A stretch of 56,122 nucleotides of DNA from Kiritimatiellaeota bacterium B1221 (lineage in GTDB: Bacteria; Verrucomicrobiota; Kiritimatiellia; SS1-B-03-39; UBA6053): contig JARHXX010000025.1 of the NCBI GenBank assembly GCA_029269125.1, positions 1-56,122 on the forward strand, written 5' to 3'. The position numbers and the translations under genes are program-made. Of the stretch, positions 1 to 8,969 are shown one piece after another. The notes under the pieces were generated by a model. That model saw only the letters and a program-made list of their open reading frames with translations, made no database searches and was not told the origin of the DNA. Position 1 is the first letter of the stretch. The number at the start of each line of letters is the position of its first letter.

Positions 1-219
1 ATTGTACGATACGGATTCCGGATGAAACTTCATCACGTAAACCGGGGGGGGGAAGATCGGTTTTACACGGGTTACGATTGAATTGAGGGCTTTACTTAGA
101 ATATCACATTTGATTTTTTGTGGGGTATTAGGTTTGGCGTTTCCAAATTTGGCTGAAAGATGATTCTAAAACTTTGTGATAAGACGGTGGGTTCAAAAGG
201 GTGGGTTCTGTTTATGTGA
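1..219. other. Window start, non-coding or decayed
   Basis: No intact gene is visible. A run of nine G lies at 44-52. From about 92 a stretch reads as a hydrophobic, signal-peptide-like segment (IFCGVLGLAFPNLAE) that ends at a stop. It may be the decayed N-terminus of the deacetylase pseudogene that follows. This is inference from composition only. Confidence 0.4.
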
Positions 220-1088
220 TTGAGCGCTTTAGGGGGCAACTACAGAACCCTTGACGGTGCCCGTGACGCGATGATGGCATTGCCATATGTTGTCCAAAAT
301 CCTTTTCAGCAATTTAATTTGGGTAAAGCTGAAGCGGATAGACCGATTCAGGTCACACAGATTTGGCCTGAAGAAATCAGAGAGGCCACGATATGTTTTT
401 GGAAAGATGATAAACGAGCGGCAGTGAGTATCGGGATTAGCGATAATAATTGAGGGATGCCTCTTTTGGGATGGAAATGGGGGAGAAGTATGGGGTTAAA
501 TTCACGTTTTTCTTGATTGTCGTTCCGCTTGAACAGGGCAAGGGAGCCAGCAATTATGGAACCTGGGAGGGCTGGCAAAGCGTTTTGGATGCAGGTCACG
601 ATGTACAGGCACATTCCTACAAACCCGGGAAACCGGCAGATGATCGCAGCGAAGCCGATGAAAGAGAGGATTATCGAAAAGCAATTGAGGCGCTGGAAGG
701 AAAATTAAAAGGCAACCGTTGTCTGGTTATGGCCTATGCCTGGGGAATAGGCCGACGTGAAATTGCCCAGGAGTATTTCATTGCCGCACGGGGGGGGGAT
801 GGCCGTCCCAGCACCCCGAACCGTGGGGAAATACGCATGCAGAACAAATGTATCCTGGGTGTATCTTCCGTACGTTTTCTGAAGCGGAAAGTATAAAAGC
901 CGTGTTCAGGGGAGGTGATGCCAGAGCAGGAGAATATGCGGCTTCAGGATAAAGGGTTCTGCAGGAATTTGATGGGTGGGGGACTGCGAAAAAGCCTGAT
1001 TCACCGAATCTGTGAATGGTTGTTCGAGGGGGGGGAGAATCTAATCGATAAATATATTCACCTATTCCGGATTGAGAGGCTTGACTAG
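220..1088 (+). pseudogene. Polysaccharide deacetylase (NodB-type), frameshifted remnant
   Basis: Three pieces in different frames read as one protein. Residues up to about 450 give a segment ending KRAAVSIGISDNN. The next frame continues at once with RDASFGMEMGEKYGVKFTFF and a GHDVQAHSY motif. The frame shifts again near 870 to read AESIKAVFRGGDARAGEY, meets a TAA at 950-952, continues as RVLQEFDGWGTAKKPDSP, shifts once more near 1012 and ends WLFEGGENLIDKY to a stop at 1086-1088. The AVSIGISD start and GHDVQAHSY resemble the metal-binding Asp and His motifs of NodB-fold carbohydrate esterases. At least three lesions make it non-functional as sequenced. G runs at 790-798 and 1028-1035 lie inside it, so some shifts could be sequencing errors, but the in-frame stop argues for real decay. 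Confidence 0.75.
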
Positions 1089-1187
1089 AAGTTTTTTCAG
1101 CGCATCATCCAAGATTAGTCATTCATATTTATGAACCCCTTCATTCAATCCAAAGGATTGAATTTTTAATTATTCAGGATCAACACT

Positions 1188-1604
1188 ATGAGAAAAAGAA
1201 AAATTTTTATGACGGAATTTGACAAAAAACGGCTGACGGAATTGATGGATGTCGCTCAGGAATTTGATTTTAAAGACCGGAATGATCTTAAAATGATTCA
1301 GAGCGAACTGGAGCGGGCCAAAGTGGTGGATTCCAAAAAAATTCCGGAAAACGTGGTGACCATGAACAGTCGTCTGCAGTTTATGGATTTGGAAGACAAT
1401 GAGAAATCTGAAGTGACCCTGGTTTTCCCCGCAAATGCAAATATCGCAGAGGGTAAACTCTCTATTCTTTCTCCGATCGGCACGGCTTTACTGGGTTATG
1501 CGGAAGGGGATGAAATTGAATGGGAGGTCCCCGGGGGGAGCAGGCGTATATTGATTGAAAAGATTCTCTATCAACCTGAAGCCGCGGGTGATCTTCACTT
1601 ATAA
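1188..1604 (+). CDS. rnk: Rnk-like nucleoside diphosphate kinase regulator (GreA/GreB family)
   Basis: A 138-residue protein of the usual Rnk length. An N-terminal helical segment (residues 1-50) is followed by a GreA/GreB-type C-terminal domain (about 55-130), with the family pattern SRLQFMDLEDNEKSEVTLVF, then ISPIGTALLGYAEGDEIEW and PGG. Rnk proteins bind RNA polymerase like Gre factors but have a short coiled coil. In Escherichia coli rnk was named for its effect on nucleoside diphosphate kinase. The ATG at 1188 has an AGGA about 12 bases upstream. A second ATG at 1209 is possible. It stands alone between the deacetylase remnant and a secreted hydrolase. The family call is solid; the physiological role is by homology only. 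Confidence 0.9.
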   Translation: MRKRKIFMTEFDKKRLTELMDVAQEFDFKDRNDLKMIQSELERAKVVDSKKIPENVVTMNSRLQFMDLEDNEKSEVTLVFPANANIAEGKLSILSPIGTALLGYAEGDEIEWEVPGGSRRILIEKILYQPEAAGDLHL

Positions 1605-1762
1605 TCATATTTTTCAGGGCTTTTTCGCTGCGTGCGCCACGAAAACGTGAACCCATGTTATTTAGAATATGAAAAAGCTCTTTTTATTAAAATGAATTAG
1701 AGCTATAAGCCTTATGCAGTTTTTAAGACTGATGTAACAATATAAACCCAAGCTAACATTAG

Positions 1763-2719
1763 ATGACAATGATACGACAAATACGAAACGTTCTAACTAT
1801 TTTTGCTTTCACCTTTTTATCCTTCGCCTGGTGTGGCGAGGATGGCGTGGTGCGGATCCTTGGAGTGGGGAATAGCTTTACGGTAAATTCTGAAAAATTC
1901 CTTCCGCAAATCGTGGCCAATGACCCCGGAATTAAAGCGGAAATCGCGGGTGCGATTATTGGGGGCTGTCCCTTGGATAAACATGTTGCTTTGGCCAAAG
2001 CACATGAAGCGGACGCATCAAAGGGGAAAGCGTACCGGTATACCCTGGATGGAAAAAATAAATCCAATAAAGTGGCTCTCAAAGAGATTCTGGAGGACAA
2101 AAAATGGGATTACGTGACGATTCAGCAGCTGAGTACCAAAAGCTATAAACCGGAAACCTATACCCCATATACGGGAGAACTCATCGACTATATCAAGACA
2201 TATGCTCCTCAGGCGGAAATCGTCATCCATGAAACCTGGTCTCACAGCGTGAATAGTTACAGGGCAACGAACTGGAAATTGGATCCGGAAGACATGTATG
2301 AAAAATTACATGCCGCCTATGGGGCTATTTCTGATGAATTTGATCTTGAAGTGATTCCCGTAGGAACCGCTTTTCAAAATGCCCGGGCAACTGAAATGTG
2401 GGATGAACAGTTGACCTCTGTGGATGTGAAAGCACTGGTTTACCCCGAAGATAAAGATGAATTGCCCAAATTGGAAAACAGCCTGAATCGGGTCTTTTAC
2501 TGGAAAAAAAATAAGGATGGGGAATGGTATGTGGGGAATGATGGATACCATGCGGGCCATAAAGGCGAATACCTGGGTGGATTGGTCTGGTATGCTTTCT
2601 TTTTTAATAAGGATCCCCGGGGAATCACCTATAAACCGGATACACTAAGCGAAGAACAGGCGGCTTCCCTCCGGGAAATTGCATACCAAACTGTGATGGA
2701 TGGAAAAGACGAAGAGTAA
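1763..2719 (+). CDS. Secreted DUF4886 SGNH-like hydrolase
   Basis: A 318-residue protein with an N-terminal hydrophobic signal segment (about residues 8-24), so it is probably periplasmic or exported. The mature part begins with VRILGVGNSFT; the GNSFT block (36-40) is the nucleophile motif of DUF4886, a family of the SGNH hydrolase clan. A C-terminal DGYHAGHKG block supplies the expected Asp260 and His263 pair. Such proteins are common in Bacteroidetes and Verrucomicrobia near polysaccharide-degrading genes and are suspected carbohydrate esterases, but substrates are unknown. It is a single-gene unit: a strong terminator follows and the next gene is on the other strand. Confidence 0.82.
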   Translation: MTMIRQIRNVLTIFAFTFLSFAWCGEDGVVRILGVGNSFTVNSEKFLPQIVANDPGIKAEIAGAIIGGCPLDKHVALAKAHEADASKGKAYRYTLDGKNKSNKVALKEILEDKKWDYVTIQQLSTKSYKPETYTPYTGELIDYIKTYAPQAEIVIHETWSHSVNSYRATNWKLDPEDMYEKLHAAYGAISDEFDLEVIPVGTAFQNARATEMWDEQLTSVDVKALVYPEDKDELPKLENSLNRVFYWKKNKDGEWYVGNDGYHAGHKGEYLGGLVWYAFFFNKDPRGITYKPDTLSEEQAASLREIAYQTVMDGKDEE

Positions 2720-2737
2720 GTCTTCTATATCCAAAGT

Positions 2738-2775
2738 AAAACGGCAGGTCGCATAAGCATCTGCCGTTTTTTTTT
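2738..2775 (+). terminator. Rho-independent terminator after the DUF4886 gene
   Basis: AAAACGGCAG (2738-2747) pairs perfectly with CTGCCGTTTT (2761-2770) over a 13-base loop, followed by more T residues to 2775. It sits 18 bases after the stop codon at 2719. Confidence 0.85.
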
Positions 2776-2820
2776 GCCGTCGCAAGAGCGGGATGACCCG
2801 CGCCGGCATGTCGGAGAGAG

Positions 2821-3837
2821 CTACCACTCTTTTCCCAGCTTAATTCGCAAGGTGTTTTTGGTTCTGGATTCGTTCACATCCGGACTGCTGTCGAAGTCGA
2901 TTTCATACTCGATGCTGGTGATAAATTGTCGAAGAAGGGGAATGCGGAAGCCGGTCCAGGAGTGCCAAAGCTGTTTGTCTAAATCTTCAAGACTCAGACC
3001 GGCCTGGTGCCGGTGATAAAAACGCAGTTTGTCTTCCAAAATCAAGGTCTCATAATTTAAGATCCAGTTCGCGCTGATGTATTCGGTACTGGATTCCCCG
3101 GTATAATTTTCGTGCACATAGTACAGACCATATTCTGTGGTGGAATAGGTCCGTGGTGAGGTCTGGAATTTATAGCCCCATCCGGGTCCGGTGGTTTGTC
3201 TCAGTTCCAATCCATCATATTTTTCCTGTTTAAGGGCGTACCAATAACTCAGAAAATACTTTGGAGTATAAAAATAGGAGTATTTGTTTCCGCTTGTCCA
3301 ATCCTGTTTGGTGGAGGCGCTTTTGTTGTAGTCATATTCAAACTGCAATTGGGAAGAAAACTTATGTTTCAGAAAAAGGTATTCGATATTGAAATCGGTA
3401 TCCAGTTCATTTTTGGGACTGTTTCCGCTTTCCAGTTTAAGGGCGAGGTTTACATGTCCGCTGAAAGATCCCTTTTCTCCTAAATCTACTACGGTGGGAA
3501 ACAGAATTTTCACATCGGCAATCGGGTAGGGGGGGGTAGGGTCCACATCCGTTTTTGCTCCGAAAATTTTTTGGGTCGTAAGTTTCCCCTCTTGGTTGAG
3601 CAGGGGGGCAGGGGAATCCAAAACGATCCGCTGAACCTGTGAAATGGCGATGTTGACTGAGCCGGCATAGGAAGTTTTTATCTGCACAGAACCGTCTTTC
3701 ATTCTCGAGACGGTCCCGCTGATCCGATCGCCGTTTTTCAAGAGGACGGTGTCGGCAGGGCTTTGCCCCAATAAGAGCGCGACGCAGGCAAAGGCACAGG
3801 TACGGGAGATAAAACGGGGGGAAGAAAAAGGCAGCAT
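2821..3837 (-). CDS. DUF481 (YdiY-like) outer-membrane protein
   Basis: A 338-residue protein with a signal peptide, then the short DTVLLKNGDRISGTV motif (about residues 28-43) that typically precedes DUF481, then a long aromatic beta-rich region ending in a barrel-like LRIKLGKEW with the C-terminal aromatic residue usual for outer-membrane insertion. DUF481 includes the salt-induced YdiY of Escherichia coli; its function is unknown. The start is the ATG at 3837. It is the last gene of a minus-strand run after deoB, 44 bases downstream of that gene. Functional linkage to deoB is not evident. Confidence 0.82.
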   Translation of the reverse strand: MLPFSSPRFISRTCAFACVALLLGQSPADTVLLKNGDRISGTVSRMKDGSVQIKTSYAGSVNIAISQVQRIVLDSPAPLLNQEGKLTTQKIFGAKTDVDPTPPYPIADVKILFPTVVDLGEKGSFSGHVNLALKLESGNSPKNELDTDFNIEYLFLKHKFSSQLQFEYDYNKSASTKQDWTSGNKYSYFYTPKYFLSYWYALKQEKYDGLELRQTTGPGWGYKFQTSPRTYSTTEYGLYYVHENYTGESSTEYISANWILNYETLILEDKLRFYHRHQAGLSLEDLDKQLWHSWTGFRIPLLRQFITSIEYEIDFDSSPDVNESRTKNTLRIKLGKEW

Positions 3838-3881
3838 CAGCCGGGTTTAAATACGTTTTGTCGAAGGGGGCCGGCCTCTCA

Positions 3882-5060
3882 CTAAAAAGCTTTGCCTCGG
3901 ATCATTTTCGGGGTCCGGAAGCGATGAGAGATGGTCTGTGCCAGATCAAAAAAGCCTTCCCGTATACCCAATTCCTCTGGGGGAGCTCCGGGGCGGTACA
4001 CTAAAAGAGGCACATGTTCACGGGTATGGTCGCTGCCATGAAAAATGGGATCATTCCCATGATCCGCAGTGAGAATGAGGGTGTCATCTTCCCGAAGCTG
4101 GGGGAGGATTTTGGCTAACCAGTTATCCATTTGTTCCAGGCAGCCTGCATAGCCTTTGACATCCCGCCGGTGTCCGTATTTCATATCAAAATCAATAAAA
4201 TTGGCAAAGACAAAGCCGTGATCCAGCTCTTTTATGAGAGATTCGGTTTGCGCCATCGACGAAAGATTATCGCCGGTATGCCAGCCCTGATCGATCCCCC
4301 GGTGGGCAAAGATATCCTCAATTTTCCCCACGCTATATACCGGTACGTTGTGGGACTGAAGATGTTGGAGGAGGGTGGGCTCTTCGGTTTCGTAAGCGTA
4401 GTCCACCCGATCGGGGGTGCGTTCAAATGCGCCGGGTTTCCCTTTAAATGGGCGGGCAATGACGCGACCCACCCGGTAGGGGTCACAGAGTTTACGGGCT
4501 GCTTCGCAAGCTTCGTATAGTTCTTCCAAGGGGATGGCATCCACATGGGCGGCGATTTGGAAAACGGAATCGGCAGAGGTATAAATGATATAGGCCTTTT
4601 CGCGTAAGGCCTGTTCCCCGAGTCGTTCAATGATTTGGGTGCCGCTGGCGTGGCAATTGCCAAGGAAGGGTCGTTTTACCGCTTCTGCAAATGATCGGGT
4701 TAATTCGTCAGGAAAGGCGGCGTCCTGTTTAGGGAAGACATGAAATCCCGGTTGAAGGAGCAGACCGGCAATTTCCCAGTGGCCGGTGATGGTGTCTTTG
4801 CCTTCGGACAGCTCACGCATGGCGCCCCAGCTGGCCAGGGGATTTTGAACGGGTTGGATGCCGGTGATGGGGCCCTGATCTCCCAATAAGGAGAGGATAT
4901 TTGCCAAGCCGAGTTTTTCAAAGGTTGGCAAAGAAAGACCGCCCATGGCTTGGGCGGTATGTTGAAGGGTGGCACTTCCCCGATCGCCATAATCCCCGGC
5001 ATCCGGGGCTTGGCCGATTCCGACGGAATCCATGACGATCAGAAAAATGCGCGTGGACAT
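3882..5060 (-). CDS. deoB: Phosphopentomutase DeoB
   Basis: DeoB interconverts ribose or deoxyribose 1-phosphate and 5-phosphate, linking nucleoside phosphorolysis to central metabolism in the cytoplasm. The 392-residue protein is of normal length and shows alkaline-phosphatase-superfamily metal motifs: MDSVGIGQAPDAGDYGDRG at the N-terminus, SEGKDTITGHWEIAG with the phospho-accepting Thr, LTADHGNDP and HGSDHTREHVPLL near the C-terminus. The cap domain lies between. It starts with ATG at 5060, 10 bases after the stop of an upstream secreted protein, so the two are probably co-transcribed. Another nucleoside-salvage gene, psuG, lies 12 kb away. Confidence 0.96.
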   Translation of the reverse strand: MSTRIFLIVMDSVGIGQAPDAGDYGDRGSATLQHTAQAMGGLSLPTFEKLGLANILSLLGDQGPITGIQPVQNPLASWGAMRELSEGKDTITGHWEIAGLLLQPGFHVFPKQDAAFPDELTRSFAEAVKRPFLGNCHASGTQIIERLGEQALREKAYIIYTSADSVFQIAAHVDAIPLEELYEACEAARKLCDPYRVGRVIARPFKGKPGAFERTPDRVDYAYETEEPTLLQHLQSHNVPVYSVGKIEDIFAHRGIDQGWHTGDNLSSMAQTESLIKELDHGFVFANFIDFDMKYGHRRDVKGYAGCLEQMDNWLAKILPQLREDDTLILTADHGNDPIFHGSDHTREHVPLLVYRPGAPPEELGIREGFFDLAQTISHRFRTPKMIRGKAF

Positions 5061-5070
5061 GGTTTTGTCC

Positions 5071-6123
5071 TTATTCCATGATCATGGTTTCACCACCGGT
5101 GGCACCCGCAGTGGCGTCGGTCATCTTTTTGATGTCTTCCGGGGTCATATTCACACTCAGAGTGACGACTGAATCCTGGGCTGCGATTTTGATTTTCTGC
5201 GAGAGTTCAGCCGCCTGAGGACCCAAGCTCATCATCAGCATGGGCAGCATACTTTGAACCATGCCGGTGGCTTGTTGTGCATTTCCGGCATTTCCCAGAT
5301 CCAGACTTAAGTAAAAGTCGAGAGACTCAGCGGTATCCGCACTGATAAGCAAAGATTTGGCTGTGGAGAAAGGCATGATCATCGCGCCCATTCCGCCTTG
5401 CGCGGCAGTGGCTTGTATGCCTTCCTGAATTTTCTGACGGGCAGCCGCAGGGAGGACCAAAACGATACGGGCCTGGCGATTTCCCATGGCCTGCATGGCG
5501 GCGGCCATATCTGCGGTAGGTGCCGCGGTTTTGCCTTCAGTGATTCGGCTCAGGCTGTCTTTTAAAGAAAGAGTGTTGAAGGCCATTAAGAAGGTTTTTC
5601 CGTCCGGGCTGAGGGTGCCGTAGGCTTTGTCGGGACCGTCTTCGGTGTTGTTGGATTCCAGTTTGATGACGTCCAATCCATCTTCCTGTGTGATGGTGAT
5701 TTTGGCATCGATCTCTTCATCACCCATGCTTTCGAGGCCGGCTTTGGCCTGTTCAAGGGTGATAGGTTTTGCCAGTTCAATGGCCACAACCGCCTGCGCA
5801 TCTTCCAATTCATCAGGGTCTGCGGCTTCAAAATCAATGTTGTCGATATCCATGGAAAAGGCCATGCTGCGTACATCATCTTCGGTAAGACCGGTCGCGG
5901 CGGTGAAGGCGGCGGTTTTTTCATCAGCAAGTGCTTTCTCTTCAGGAGACTGTTGTGCTTCAATTGCTTTAGAAAAAGGGGATTCGTTCATTTTGGCAAT
6001 GTCTACATAGACAAAGACGTCTGCATTTTCCACAAATCCACCGCGCAGGGCGGATTGGGCATATACAGAAAAAGAGGTCAGGCAAAATGACGTTAAAAAG
6101 AGGGCAAGCAAAGATTTCTTCAT
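5071..6123 (-). CDS. Secreted protein of unknown function
   Basis: Not recognised as a named family. The ATG at 6123 starts MKKSLLALFLTSFCLTSF and SVYAQSA, a clean Sec signal peptide with an A-Q-S cleavage region. This start is preferred over an in-frame GTG at 6189 that would add 22 residues before the signal. The mature protein (about 325 residues) is acidic, Met/Ala-rich and has regular amphipathic segments; it begins ALRGGFVENADVFVYVDIAKM. That opening is reminiscent of DUF3352-like proteins, but I cannot confirm it. It lies 10 bases upstream of deoB on the same strand. It is probably periplasmic. Confidence 0.7.
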   Translation of the reverse strand: MKKSLLALFLTSFCLTSFSVYAQSALRGGFVENADVFVYVDIAKMNESPFSKAIEAQQSPEEKALADEKTAAFTAATGLTEDDVRSMAFSMDIDNIDFEAADPDELEDAQAVVAIELAKPITLEQAKAGLESMGDEEIDAKITITQEDGLDVIKLESNNTEDGPDKAYGTLSPDGKTFLMAFNTLSLKDSLSRITEGKTAAPTADMAAAMQAMGNRQARIVLVLPAAARQKIQEGIQATAAQGGMGAMIMPFSTAKSLLISADTAESLDFYLSLDLGNAGNAQQATGMVQSMLPMLMMSLGPQAAELSQKIKIAAQDSVVTLSVNMTPEDIKKMTDATAGATGGETMIME

Positions 6124-6222
6124 GTAGTTTGATTTTGGGTTAGAAATTAGATAATCCAGAAAGAGAAGAATAGATGGAATGGCCTTCACTTCAACCTAAA
6201 AGTTTCTGCAGTATGAAATATT

Positions 6223-6552
6223 ATGAGTAAATCCCGAAGATCTCCCACTCCCCAGCCCGTGCTTCCCCTGTTAACCCGGGTGTTTATGGGGAGTGCCGTC
6301 GGCCTGTTGTATTTGTGGTGTATGCTGATTCCTTTGGTGGGAAAAGCGGGGAGTCAAAGCCCTCAATCCCGCGAAAATTTTATCACGGTGCTCGCAGTAT
6401 TGGTTTCGGCGTTCCTCTTTACGTCCCTCGCTTGCCGGCAACTGCGCAAACATCCGGCACCCTCCCCCTGGTATTTACGGGTGGGGTACAGTCTCTGTCT
6501 CCTGCAGCTTGTCTGTTTGTTTTTACTGCTTGGAGGCGCTTTTGCCGTCTAA
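6223..6552 (+). CDS. Small inner-membrane protein, unknown
   Basis: A 109-residue protein with a basic, Pro-rich N-terminus (MSKSRRSPTPQP) and three probable transmembrane segments: residues about 20-40, 53-68 and 86-107. No family was recognised. The ATG at 6223 has no strong Shine-Dalgarno sequence. It is divergent from the secreted-protein/deoB unit. It is supported by length, hydrophobic patterning and the lack of a better frame, not by homology. Confidence 0.55.
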   Translation: MSKSRRSPTPQPVLPLLTRVFMGSAVGLLYLWCMLIPLVGKAGSQSPQSRENFITVLAVLVSAFLFTSLACRQLRKHPAPSPWYLRVGYSLCLLQLVCLFLLLGGAFAV

Positions 6553-6642
6553 GTTTGATTTTTTCGGTTGCGTACCTTTCCCAGAAGTCGTATCCATACT
6601 CTACACACCTTTTAATTGAATCAACTCCTCGGAGAATCTCAC

Positions 6643-8142
6643 ATGACCCGCTTGTTAAAATCGTTTATATTCTTTGCACTCAGTCTCCTTGTTTTGCCGT
6701 TCCTTGGAGCGGAAGACAGTCTGTTCGAAAGAGCCCCCTGGAGTTACAGTGCCGGAATCGGGCAGATTAATTTTGAAGGAGACCACGAGCTGGATGACGG
6801 GCCTTTCATTACTTTGCGGGCAATGAAGAACTTGAATGCCCACTGGGGATATGAAATCATTTTAGATCTTATGCCGCAACTGGATGGTTCAAGCGGAGAA
6901 AATCCGGATCGTGTGCGGTTGGGGGGGAACACGGGTACCGAGCCAAGTGTCGCGGACACCTGGGGCTTCCGTTTCGGCGTTGACGGAAACTACCATTTGC
7001 GGAACATCGAGAACCTTCGGTGGGACCCTTACCTGAGCGTGGGGGTTGCGTATCTTTATTTTGATGAAGACACCGCTTCCGGCGCTTCCAGTGTTCAGGG
7101 GTATGCCGGTGGCGGATTGATGTATCACTTTAACGATACCTGGGCGATGCGGGGTGACATTCAAAGTATGGTTTTTGGAGGGGGAGATGAAGCCCAATTG
7201 AGTGCTATGTACAGTATTGGTGTGAATTACCGCCCCAATACAAAGCTGCCTGATGAGTATCGGGTAGGGGGGATTCCTCAGAATATTGATACCGATGGTG
7301 ACGGACTGAATGACGGCTATGAACGTGAAATCGGCACCGATCCCAATAATCCGGATACCGATGGGGATGGACTCACTGACGGCGAAGAGGTTTTGAAATA
7401 TAAAACCGATCCTTTGAATCCTGATAGTGATGGTGACGGGCTCACCGATGGTGACGAGGTGAAAGTCTATCTGACCCATCCCTTAAACCCGGATTCTGAT
7501 GGTGACGGACTCAAAGACGGGGAAGAGGTGCTTGAACATAAAACCGATCCCCTGAATCCCGACACGGATGGAGACGGGCTTAAAGACGGTGCGGAAGTAA
7601 AAACCTACACCACTGACCCCTTGAACCCGGATACGGATGGAGAGGGACTCACTGATGGGGATGAGGTGAGCAAATACAAAACCGATCCGCTGAATCCCGA
7701 TACAGATGAAGGCGGCGTAAATGACGCGATTGAAGTCCTCCAGGACAAAACCAATCCATTGGATCCGAAAGATGATTTCATCCGCATTCAACTGAATATT
7801 GAATTTGATACGGATAAAGCGACCATCCGTTCCGCGGATTATGATGAGTTGGCTGAAGTCATTGCGCTCATCAAAAGCGTTCCCACCTCCACTGTGGTGG
7901 TGGAAGGTCATGCGGATAAACGTAAAACCTCGAAACGGAAATACAATCTCGACCTGTCTCAGCGCCGGGCCAACACTGTACGTCAGTACTTGCTGTCCAA
8001 TGGTGAAGGCATTGCCCCTGAACGGATTACTGCCAAAGGTTTTGGGTTCGATCAACCGATCGCGCCCAATGACACTGAAGAAAACATGCAGAAAAACCGC
8101 CGGGTGATGATTGTCATCGACCGTAACAGTGTGACGGAATAA
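6643..8142 (+). CDS. OmpA-family protein with thrombospondin type 3 repeats
   Basis: A 499-residue envelope protein. It has a signal peptide ([16 protein letters not shown]), an N-terminal OmpA-like eight-strand barrel (about 25-205), seven acidic repeats of the pattern [19 protein letters not shown] (about 215-375), and a C-terminal OmpA peptidoglycan-binding domain ([34 protein letters not shown]). The repeats are thrombospondin type 3 calcium-binding motifs and should form a Ca2+-stiffened linker between barrel and wall anchor. The start is the ATG at 6643 with GGAG about 10 bases upstream, not the in-frame TTG at 6616. It probably tethers the outer membrane to peptidoglycan. Confidence 0.93.
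   Translation: MTRLLKSFIFFALSLLVLPFLGAEDSLFERAPWSYSAGIGQINFEGDHELDDGPFITLRAMKNLNAHWGYEIILDLMPQLDGSSGENPDRVRLGGNTGTEPSVADTWGFRFGVDGNYHLRNIENLRWDPYLSVGVAYLYFDEDTASGASSVQGYAGGGLMYHFNDTWAMRGDIQSMVFGGGDEAQLSAMYSIGVNYRPNTKLPDEYRVGGIPQNIDTDGDGLNDGYEREIGTDPNNPDTDGDGLTDGEEVLKYKTDPLNPDSDGDGLTDGDEVKVYLTHPLNPDSDGDGLKDGEEVLEHKTDPLNPDTDGDGLKDGAEVKTYTTDPLNPDTDGEGLTDGDEVSKYKTDPLNPDTDEGGVNDAIEVLQDKTNPLDPKDDFIRIQLNIEFDTDKATIRSADYDELAEVIALIKSVPTSTVVVEGHADKRKTSKRKYNLDLSQRRANTVRQYLLSNGEGIAPERITAKGFGFDQPIAPNDTEENMQKNRRVMIVIDRNSVTE
7288..7770 (+). repeat. Coding tandem repeat for calcium-binding TSP3 motifs
   Basis: Seven units of about 66-69 bases encode D-x-D-G-D-G-x-x-D-G-E/D-E followed by TDPLNP. Units are diverged at the DNA level but protein-conserved, so this is a coding repeat. 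Confidence 0.85.
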
Positions 8143-8156
8143 CCGGGGAAACCCGG

Positions 8157-8969
8157 ATGCCCCAAGTTACACTCGTTAACTTCGCCAGTGGCAGTACAGG
8201 AAACTGTACGTTACTGGCGACAGAAAATACCCGCGTACTGATCGATGCGGGGATCAGTACCAAACGGATTCGAACCCATCTTCAGGAACTGGAGATGGAT
8301 GTGGATCAATTGGACGGGGTCTGCGTGACCCATGAACACAGTGATCACATCCAGGCTTTGCCGATATTAAACCGCAAGCATGAAGTTCCACTGTATGGAA
8401 ATGCGGGGACGATCCAGTCCTTGGCCCACAAGAAAAAGTTTGAAGATTTAAAGTGGCGGGTCTTCACCAATGGGCAGGATTTTGACATTGGCGATTTTAG
8501 TTTTCACCCTTTTAGCATTCCGCATGATGCCTATGACCCCGTCAGCTATGTGGTCACTTGCGGGGACATTCGTGTAGGGTTTGCTACCGATATTGGTTTG
8601 GCGACCCGCCTGGTGAGACATCAATTGAAAGGCTGCCATGCATTGATTTTGGAAACCAATCATGACCGGATTTTATTGGAGGAATCGGAACGTCCCTGGT
8701 CCTTAAAGCAGCGGATCAGCGGAAGGCAGGGCCATCTCTCAAATGAAGAAGCGGCGGATTTGTTAAAAGAAGTGGCGGGACCGGAATTGCAGCGGGTGTA
8801 TTTGGCTCATTTAAGTTCGGATTGCAATCAGGTCGCACTTGCCGAATCCTGTATTCGTCTTACTTTAAAATCTATGAATATGGAACATGTACGGGTTTGT
8901 ATGACCCATCCGAATCAACCGGCAGAACCTTGGTCTTTTTCCTCCACTCACCTGGAGCTGTCTTCATGA
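8157..8969 (+). CDS. WalJ/YycJ-like metallo-beta-lactamase-fold hydrolase
   Basis: A 270-residue cytosolic protein with the metallo-beta-lactamase signature T-HEHSDH (His59, His61, Asp63, His64), an N-terminal FASGSTGNCTLL block typical of YycJ/WalJ, and later metal-ligand blocks FATDIG and LAHLSSDCN. YycJ/WalJ proteins are 5'-exonuclease-like or of unclear role; in Firmicutes they are linked to the WalKR system and DNA repair. Here no two-component genes adjoin. It begins 14 bases after the OmpA-family stop. Its TGA (8967-8969) overlaps the ATG of the next gene, suggesting translational coupling. Confidence 0.85.
   Translation: MPQVTLVNFASGSTGNCTLLATENTRVLIDAGISTKRIRTHLQELEMDVDQLDGVCVTHEHSDHIQALPILNRKHEVPLYGNAGTIQSLAHKKKFEDLKWRVFTNGQDFDIGDFSFHPFSIPHDAYDPVSYVVTCGDIRVGFATDIGLATRLVRHQLKGCHALILETNHDRILLEESERPWSLKQRISGRQGHLSNEEAADLLKEVAGPELQRVYLAHLSSDCNQVALAESCIRLTLKSMNMEHVRVCMTHPNQPAEPWSFSSTHLELSS

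Noticed and set aside
1676..1703. Inverted repeat AGCTCT..AGAGCT after rnk as a terminator
   Set aside because: Only a 6-bp stem, a long AT loop and no T tract after it; chance is likely in this AT-rich spacer.
7288..7770. Repeat array that could be mistaken for a CRISPR or minisatellite
   Set aside because: It is in frame, encodes conserved calcium-binding motifs and has no constant repeat/spacer structure.
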